DNA of 64,000 bases, from contig OZ038382.1 in the NCBI GenBank assembly GCA_964036045.1, positions 9,124,853-9,188,852 of the forward strand, given 5' to 3'. Below are positions 53,001-62,000 of this stretch, piece after piece; the stretch's first letter is position 1, and each line of letters opens with the position of its first letter. The position numbers were made by a program, and so were the translations under genes. The notes below the pieces were generated by a model. It ran no database searches and was not told the origin of the DNA. It worked only from the letters and a program-made list of their open reading frames with translations. The stretch comes from Eutreptiella sp. 'Long Island Sound 2002' (lineage: Eukaryota; Euglenozoa; Euglenophyceae; Eutreptiales; Eutreptiaceae).

Positions 53001-56000
53001 GGGGGTCGGTAGACACCCATTTCCCAGACCCCAGCCCTGAAAACGGGCGCCACTGAGAGACCCACAGATGCTGAACACGGATGGTCTACCCACAACAAAA
53101 TAACCTCGCCGAGGTTGTTAGATCAAAACCATATGTGCCTGCATTTATGGGAAAACGCCACATACCCTTCTTTTAGGGCCCCTTCGCATACCATAGCCAA
53201 GGGGTTGAAATGGTGGTTTCACCCCTTGCAAAATCATTATTTTGTCTAGCAAAAATATTTCCCAATGAGATCTTGGCCGAGCGCCCCCTAGAACCCCCCG
53301 AACCTGAAACCCACTTCTAGGGGGTGGGAAAAAATGGTCCGCCTCATTTTGCGTCGAAAATCAGAGTCATTTGGGTTGTTTTTCGATTTTGAGCTGAAAA
53401 AACAGATTAATGTGCAACAGGAATTTTTTTAATGGAGACCAAAGGGAACAATTGGGGCCTTCCAGTAATTAGCCCCATATTCAGGCACAAAGAGAGAACA
53501 GAGTGGTCACTTCACTTGCCGTCAGTCAAAAGCTAATGACAAATGACAGCCGTTCCAAGCCAACCGGCGGTGGCTGTGCGCGCCAATCGATGGCGATCGT
53601 GGGCCCACTGATGGCGGTTGGACGGGACGATTGTAAAGAACAAAAAATCCTGCCCACTAAAATGGGCCTACGACTTCCCACATTGAAATATCTTTTATGA
53701 CACAATGGTGTAACCCCCTCTCTTCGGCACGCCCACAACAAAATGTGCGTGCACTCATGTGTTGCCTGGTCTGATTTGTCCGTGCTCTGGTTTGGCCCCA
53801 ACACACCAGACCCACCATCAGTTTTCGTGCCATTCAATGCAACATCATGCCATGCCATGCCATGCGATGCAATGCCATTCAGTGTGTTGGTATGCATGAG
53901 TGCCACACATGTCATGCCATCCCGTGCCATGCCATCCCGTACCATGCCAGGCCATGTCATGCGATGCCAAACCACCGAAAAAGTACACAGCAATAACGAC
54001 AACCCACCTGGGGCCAATCCTCTGAGGTGCCCTGAAATAATGTGCTGCAGCCCCAGTCAAAACAAACAGAGGGAAAAAGGCTGATTGGTCGTGTCGCCGT
54101 ATCCAGTCTTGGCGACCTGCTCTCCGGATCAGATGATTTTTTTTGGGGGGGGGGTGAGGGAATGGCGGGGAGGGAAAAGAGAAAAGGGAAGGTGTGTCGC
54201 ATGACCGTGAGGTTCAGAGGGTGCCGTGCACCGATGTGGCGGCGTGTAACCTAGTGCCACGGGGCAACTGCAGGGGTTGGTGACCGTGCGGTACACCCGG
54301 TGCCTAGCGCCATGTCTTTTGTGTGAACTGCTCGCACTGTCGTTTGTGGCAGTGCTGTCGTTTGGCGCCGCGGGGGTCCGCAGTTGTGTGGGTGGGAGTG
54401 GAATGGGTGCCAGGATCTGATACAATGCAGTACACGAAAGGGGGGGGGATGATCATGCGGGGGTTCTTTTCGCTGGGTAACAATTCGGAGGGGGAAAAGT
54501 TCGCCACCCTTGCGAATCCCAAAGCTCACACTCTATCACGCACACACTGCCCTGCCAACGCCCCCAGATTGTGCTAAGGGGACATTTCGCCAGCTTCCTT
54601 GAAGACAAAAAATTTCCCGCGAAATCATCCCTGCCCGAAAGTCCCCCCCCCCCCCCCACGAATGCATCACGGAAATGCACAAAGAGACCGCAGGTGGTGG
54701 GCCGCCCCTTAGCCCCCCCCCCCCCCCTCCTGTCGGGTAGTCGCTGGGGGGCCACTACCGATCAAGAATACCTCTTTCTTCTTCCCGCCCAAGACTTTTG
54801 GGGACGCGGGCGCCGGCTTCGATTTGGGCTGGAACTGTGACGGCTCAACCTTCAAGGGGAAGGCGTACAGGTCCTTCTCCAAGAACGCCGCCACGTCGGC
54901 AGGCATTTCCTGGTGCAGGCGCTGCAGGATCTGCTTGCACAGCCCCGCAACATCATGCTTGGCGGCCCAGGCTTGGGTCTCGGGGGTAGCGGAGGGCAGT
55001 GCCATGGTGTACTGCATGGTGTCCACAGAGAAGGTGTGTGTGGAGGCTTTGGCTGCTCCGTCTGGGGCAGGGCCGGTGCTCAGCTGGCAGACCTTGGGTG
55101 CCTTGGGAGCGGTGCTAGGGTCCATGAAGTACTGGCCTGAGGGTGGTAGAATGCGGGATGGGGTGGGGGGGGTGGGGGGGGGGCTTGGACGCTGGAGACG
55201 GAGGGATTCGAACTCTCAATAATTCTCATTGCACTGGTCTTCAAGAACAGGAGCTTAAACTACTTGTTGGGGACTTCTCGGCGGGAGGAAGCTCCTGCTC
55301 CTGCTCCTGCTCCCTCAAGGGGGCTGGGGGGCTTGGGTTGGGTTGGGTTGGGTCTCGGCTTGCGCCGAAGGCGAGGGCCCCACGGCCTGCGCGTCCTTAC
55401 CTCGCCGGCGCAACTGGGCCCCTGCCTCCAGTTGCCTGGTCTCACAGCCGCCCAGACTGTTGACGACCCCCGGACCCCACTGAGGCGCTGGTGGGAGGGA
55501 GATACCGCCGTATTGTTGTGTGTGTTGTCACCGCCCGTCCCGGGGGATTGGGGGTGGGGGGGCACCAGGTCTCACCTCAGGGAGATGCCTAGCCTGGGGT
55601 CTGTCGTGATGCCCGGTGCTCCGGGCCCCAGCGGCGGGGCAGGGGAGCCCCACACCAAAGCCGCTGGGGAAGTCTGTGGGTCGGGAGGCCTGCGGCTTCC
55701 TCCAGCCCACGACTGCACCCCCGAGGGGTGCACAGGGGTGGCCAGGACGTGTGGTCTGTGGCGCTCCTTGGCTGACACAGAGGGGCACAGGTGGTGCGGC
55801 ACAGAGTGCTCGACCAGCGAGGGGCGTCCTGGTGGATGGAAGGTCCCGGAGCGTGCTGAGCACTTCCCTGCCCCAAGAGCACTCGAGGTAGCAGAGCTCC
55901 CTGGTGAGCCCGCTGTGCCTCGGTCACCTCAGACCAGACCGCACCGTGGGGTGCACTCCGGCTCAGACCTAACACCAACCCCCCCAGCGAGTAAAATGTT

Positions 56001-59000
56001 TTTGTCAAAAACCCCGCATATGTGTGTTCAAAATGACCAGTGCAACGAAGGGGTCATTTTGGGACCCCAGCCTGGCGCCCCCCCGAGCCCCCAAGGAGCC
56101 CCCCCCCACCAACCCCCAACCCCCAACCCCCCACAGGGCCCAAAAGGTCAAGGGGGAGGGGGGGGGGGGTCCAGTCCCAGCAGCCGGGTTGGGGGGGCTG
56201 GATGGGTGAAGTCAGGGGTCAGGAAAAAATTTCATGGTTTGCATACATATTTGGATTCCCCATAAAATTCCGAGCATACAAACATGACGTAAGTACAAAA
56301 CTTTACCCTCACCGTATATCAAAAGAAAAATTCTGGCGCCTTTGGCGTCAAGTTTGGGCCAAATCTGGTCCGGACCTCCTCAACGCTTTAGACCTCCTTG
56401 GTGGGGGGGGGGGGTCGGGGTCTGAGCCTGGGCGCCTGCCGTGGACGGGACCCTGATGCACACCGCCAACCCCCCTGAGCGGGGGGTCCCTCCCAGGCCT
56501 CACATGGGGCGGTGTCGGCAGTTGTGCATTGTCCTGTGGCAGGGGTACCTCTCGCCACTTTCCCTTCTGCCCTACCGAGCGCAGCCATGCCCCGTGTGGC
56601 CGCAGGGTACTCCTCGGGGTGACAGGGGTCTGCCCTGGTCTGGCAGGCCCCTGGAGCCGCTTCATTCGGAAAAGACAGCATGCGGCCACTTCACGTCAAC
56701 GCAGCGAGGGGAGCGGCTTACGGTGTTGGGCCGACGCAAGAGCATCACACCCGCCCACAGCGGCGGAAGGATACACTGTGCACCCGCGCCCGCATGGCTG
56801 GCCGCCGTGCGTGGGCATACCTGCGTACTGATGCAAGAACATCGCGGAGACTGGCTCGACTGGCTGGGACAAGGCGACATCCAGGCATGCGCTTCAAAGG
56901 GGGTGTTGTGTGTTGGGGGGGGGGGGAGGGGGCTCTGGGACCCAAAAGTTGATGTACCAAAAATGCCCCAAAGAAATTTGTTCTTCAGTAATCTTAATGT
57001 TTTCCCACTCTACAAATTTGGGTGATGGGGGGGAGTCCAGAGGCGGGGGGCGGGGGAGGGGGGGCACACATGCCAAAACAATATTCCAATTCAGGCATGG
57101 CGACATCCCCATTCCGGGGAATTTCGCCACGTAACTGCACTCCGCCGCCGTGCGTGGGCATACCTGCGTACTGATGCAAGAACATTGTGGGCTTGACGTC
57201 AACGAGACTGTCCAGCATGGGCATGAGGCACTGCAACACTTTGTGGTCTGCAATGTACTGCGGTAAGTACGCCTGCACACGGGAGGTGCAAATGTTGTGG
57301 GGGGGGGGGATCGGCAGACGGCACAGCCCCTGGGCATCTTGTGGGGCCCTTCTTGGCGTGCAGTCGGATAAAACCATATTTCCACAAAGCATGACGCTAT
57401 TAGTTTTGTCCCAATCCTTAAAACTGCTCGTTTCAATTCCTTCCTCCGCTCCTCCGTCCTTCCATCTGCACACATACATATTTACCCCCACGGAATTTTC
57501 CCACCCTTGCGTTCTTTCCCTACCCCATGGTCCCCGTAGTGGGATAATATGACCACATCACCCATGCCTTCTTGGGGTCCCCCCAGCGGCGACAAATCAA
57601 TATTGGCAACAGAACCCCTGCCTTCTCTGGGTCCCCATAGTGGGGAGAAATCCATATGGCGACATGAACCCAGGCCAAGGTGGTGCGGGGAAATGAAAGA
57701 TTTGAACTGACCATTCAAATTGGAGCATTTCGGGTATAAACACATTGGCTGGAACCAATTTCCCGACCCTTTCACCAAAGGCCCCAAAAATTTCCCCGCG
57801 CCGTTGGTTCCCAAATCGGCTGTTCCCTATTGCCACAAATTGGTCTCAGTTGGGGGGTCTAGAGGGGGAAGGGAGAAGGGGGATCGGGGCTGGGATCCGG
57901 CCAAACACGCAAACGCCCCCTGTGCTTGCCTCTGTGGGTGTGCAACACTGTGGGGGAGCAGCTCATGGCCCGCACAGAGTGTGCCGCAGCGTCACTGGGA
58001 CTGAAACCCGCGGTAACGCCCAACGTGTGAAGGCCGGAAACCGCGAGACTGATGTGTTGAATTGATAAACTGATACATGAATCCCGCAATGGATGAGAAT
58101 AGAATGTTGCTCCTGGTGGCGGATTGCAGCGTACTGCTCCCAGGGCGTCCAATCCTCAGAGGCGCTGGCAGGCTCCACGTGCATTCCCATGCCTGTGAAG
58201 TCCCAAGGGTGCTCTCCACCACCGATCGATCCCTGCCGCAAGAGCCAGCCACCCCTGCCACAACATGCATAGTATCACTTGGCGACTCGGTACATCGTCA
58301 GGTGGTCTCCCACCTTAGTACCGAAACCTTCAAATTAGGCTTAACTTCCGAAACTGGAAGTCATCGCAGAACAACATCCATTGATCCCTGCTGGGTTGCT
58401 CCGAGCGCGCATTGTGCGCACGTCTGGGGCAATTATGCCGCGAACGTCGGGATAATTTCCCCCTCAAAACTCACCAAAGAGGGCAAAACACGCTTCCCAC
58501 TGTGCTCCATCGCTCCTGGCGGGTTGCCCCCAGTACCCCCAGTTGCTGGGCGTGCACCGCGTCCATTGCACCCGCCCGCACGACGCACAATACCTGCAGC
58601 AGCGGCGTGAGGCTCAACGGGGTGTGTTCCCGCATCCACTGTACCATCGTGGGGACACTGATGGGCGGGTCCTGGGCCGGCGGGTTCTGCTTGCACGTGC
58701 GCCCCTTGACGTCCAGAGTCATGGCTGCCATCGTCTGTGAGCCCCCCCACACGGTGATGTCGTCCCCAAGTGCAACCGCTGCCTGGCCGCTGCAGGCGGG
58801 CAGCTGCATGACGCACTCCCAGGTGTAGCCGAGGCCTGTGTAGAAATGGCATGACATCGAGCCTGGAAATGTTGAATTTGACGCTGTTGGTGGACAAGTT
58901 CGGGAAAGGGGCTCAGGACGTTGTATTCCACGTGCCACATGCAGCAATGGAGCCCCAGCAGAAGAGGAGCAGCACCAGTGATGGCCGTGTAGCCAGGCCG

Positions 59001-62000
59001 CTGGAGTGGGGATTAGGCATAACAGTGGCATGTGCCGACTGGTACCTCCGGTTCAACGTACCTGTTTCTGGTCGGGGTCTTGTCTTTGGTGTGACTGGGT
59101 TGCTGGTAGAGGTCGTTTCCGAAACGAGGGGGCTGCAGGGTGCAGGGAGCGAGGGGGGGAGGGGGGCAGATGCTTGATAGTCTCGCCCCAAGAGAATTGC
59201 CAAGGGCGAAATCTGGCCGCCCAAAATCCCAAAGCGGAGACTGGCTCGACTGGCTGGGACAAGGCGACATCCAGGCATGCGCTTCAAAGGGGGTGTTGTG
59301 TGTTGGGGGGGGGGGGGGCTCTGGGACCCAAAAGTTGATGCACCAAAAATGCCCCAAAGAAATTTGTTCTTCAGTAATCTTAATGTTTTCCCACCCTACA
59401 AATTTGGGTGATGGGGGGAGTCCAGAGGCGTGGGGCGGGGGAGGGGGGGCACACATGCCAAAACAATATTCCAATTCAGGCATGGCGACATCCCCATTCC
59501 GGGGAATTTCGCCACGTAACTGCACTGCGACGTGTTCCCCGCACAACTTTCCCCCACCGGAGATGCGCCACCGTCTGTAGGACAATGCATCTCTGCCGCT
59601 CCAGCAAAGGAACAGCAACAGCAACTGAGTCCCTGAAGACCGCTGTCAGTTGGCCGCCAACCGCTTACAGCCAATCGCCATCAGGTAACCGCCGCCGCTA
59701 AACCAACAGCCACTGTGTCGTCCATCAAGACCATTTGGGGGTGACTTAGCGGTTGTCAGCCTCCCGTCTGACCGGCAGAGGCATCTGGAGGAACAGAGTG
59801 TAGTGTCCAGTTCACGGCCCAATGACTCAGCACTGCAAATCCACAATCCCGTTTGTGTGTGTAGGCCCATAATTGCCACAGGCCAGACCCCATCACCTCT
59901 TGGCTTTGTGTCTGGCCGGTCTGACTGGCTGCCCCCTCCTCTTCCGTGGCCAAGAAGCTGCACTCGGACACATGCACTTGGGACGTCCATCCCTCGGATG
60001 GTCACCCGTCGCTCGATCAGCAGGTCATGTACAAGAGGTGGTTGTACTAAAACAGCAGCCGACCAGCCTTTATGAAACCTATCCCCCCCCCCCACTGCCC
60101 CCTTTGCCCTCCTCTGTGTGCACCCGACGCAGGGTCAGGCAAAGTCCGGGATTTCCGTTGGCACAACCGATCAAAGCCGGGAAAAGGAGCCGAAGTAGGG
60201 CATGTGCCCCTTCCCTCCGGCCCCCCACCCTCCCCTTGCCCTCTCCTCCAGCTCCCTCACAAAAGGGCTCCTTTCCGCGTCACTCCGAGACACCAATGAC
60301 CTCAACCCGCAAGCAGGTCACGCAAAAGACAGGCCACTGGACACCAAAGGGACGCACTGCACAGTGACCCGCCAGCCATTGTGGACCCGCACCCCGATCT
60401 CGGGCCAAACTAGTTGGGCGGGACGTTGGGGTCAGAACCCCAAATCCCTTTGCTTTGCAGCCAGAACCGGCCAAGGCTTTTCTTAGCAACGGGGGGGGAG
60501 GGGGGGGGGCAGAATGAGAAGAGCAGGCACCCACTTTTGGCAGGCACCCACTGCATTTGACCTACCCCACAGGGGGTAGGGGGGGGGGGGAAGCTAAAGA
60601 AGCACCCAAAATATCAGGGAATATAGCCCTTCCTCTCAAAACTACCAATCCACTCTTGGCCCGACCCCACCCCCCCCCGGGGGGGGCTGCAGGTCCCATC
60701 AGAGGGAGGCACCAACCATTTTGAAAAAGGCAGGCACGTAACCCCGCCCCCCAAACCCAGGGGTAGAGTGGGCAAGGCACTAAGAAAAGGCTGGAACAGG
60801 CCTTACTTTCGATGGCAACATTGACCACAACCTTATTATGCACCGCGCAGCGTCATACGCTGCCTGCTCACTCCACAGTGAGTCTGCACCTCGCTGCAGC
60901 TTACAGGGCGTACCACCCCCCCCCCCCCGAAATCTGATACCGAGGCCTTGTGCCACCCCCCCCCCCAAATTTAGTACCCTAGGGTACTACTTTCGGCAGA
61001 ATGCTCACTAAGGCTGGGGGGGGGTACTAATTTTGGGGGGTATATGGGGGGGGGGGGGTGCGTGCCACATGTGATTTTTACATTTCATTGAGTTTTCCTT
61101 TCTATTGACTGCATGGAACACTCAGATTCTGATTCATGCCTGTGCTGGTGTTTCCAATGGAAAGAAGCAGATGAAATTGACTGCATTCTTCAAACGACAT
61201 TTGCAGTTGTGCTAAAAGTGTACCCTCAATTTGTTCATGTTCCGTTTGCTTGCGGGAGGCTCAAGGGGGCACTAAATTTTTTGGCAGACTGCTTAATGGA
61301 GCAAGGGAGCTGCTAATTTTTTTTGGGGGGACTAAATTATGGGAGGGGTACTAAATTTGGGGGGGGGGGGGCGGTCGGGTTTATGGGGTCTTCCAATTGT
61401 GCCACCCAGAAACGCGTTCAAACCTGTGGTAATCAGCTTGTACAGGCCCTTGGCTTCCTCCTTGCACCCGGACACCAGGCCGGTCCCTCCCAGCACCACC
61501 ATGCATCCGTCGTACACAAGGCTGGAGTGCATGGCCCTGGGCCCGGGGCAGGGCCCCTGAGCCGGCAACGTGACGCGGCGCCACACGGACTGCTCAAGCT
61601 TCCAGAGGTCGTCCAGGAGCTCGTCGTTGCCGGTGTAGCCCCCGTACAACAGCATGTTGTCGTCCACGACACATGCAGAATGCTGCCAGCGCTTTGCAGG
61701 CTTCTCCCCTGCGTTGGTAGGGGACGGGGTGTGGGGGGGGGGATCAGGGCTACGGAATGGACATGGAGCCTGTGTGTGCAGGAGGGACGATCCGCAAGGG
61801 TATGCGGGGGCGTTTCTGCACAGCGCCCGCAGAGTGAGTTAGCTTTCCCATGACCACCCTGGAAACCACCCACCACTGGGGCTACGCCCACAGCGCAAAA
61901 ACAGCAGATTTAGAGAGCAATCTGGCATTTCTAGTGTGAAACATAGTTTGTTCTCCCTCATTGTCTCAGTTTCTGGACTGAGTACGAATCTGAGCAGTCC

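Noticed and set aside
58471-59031. 186-codon stand-alone protein
   Set aside because: Only the 58594-58835 part is exon-like and it fits a longer spliced kelch protein; the rest is intron on both sides.
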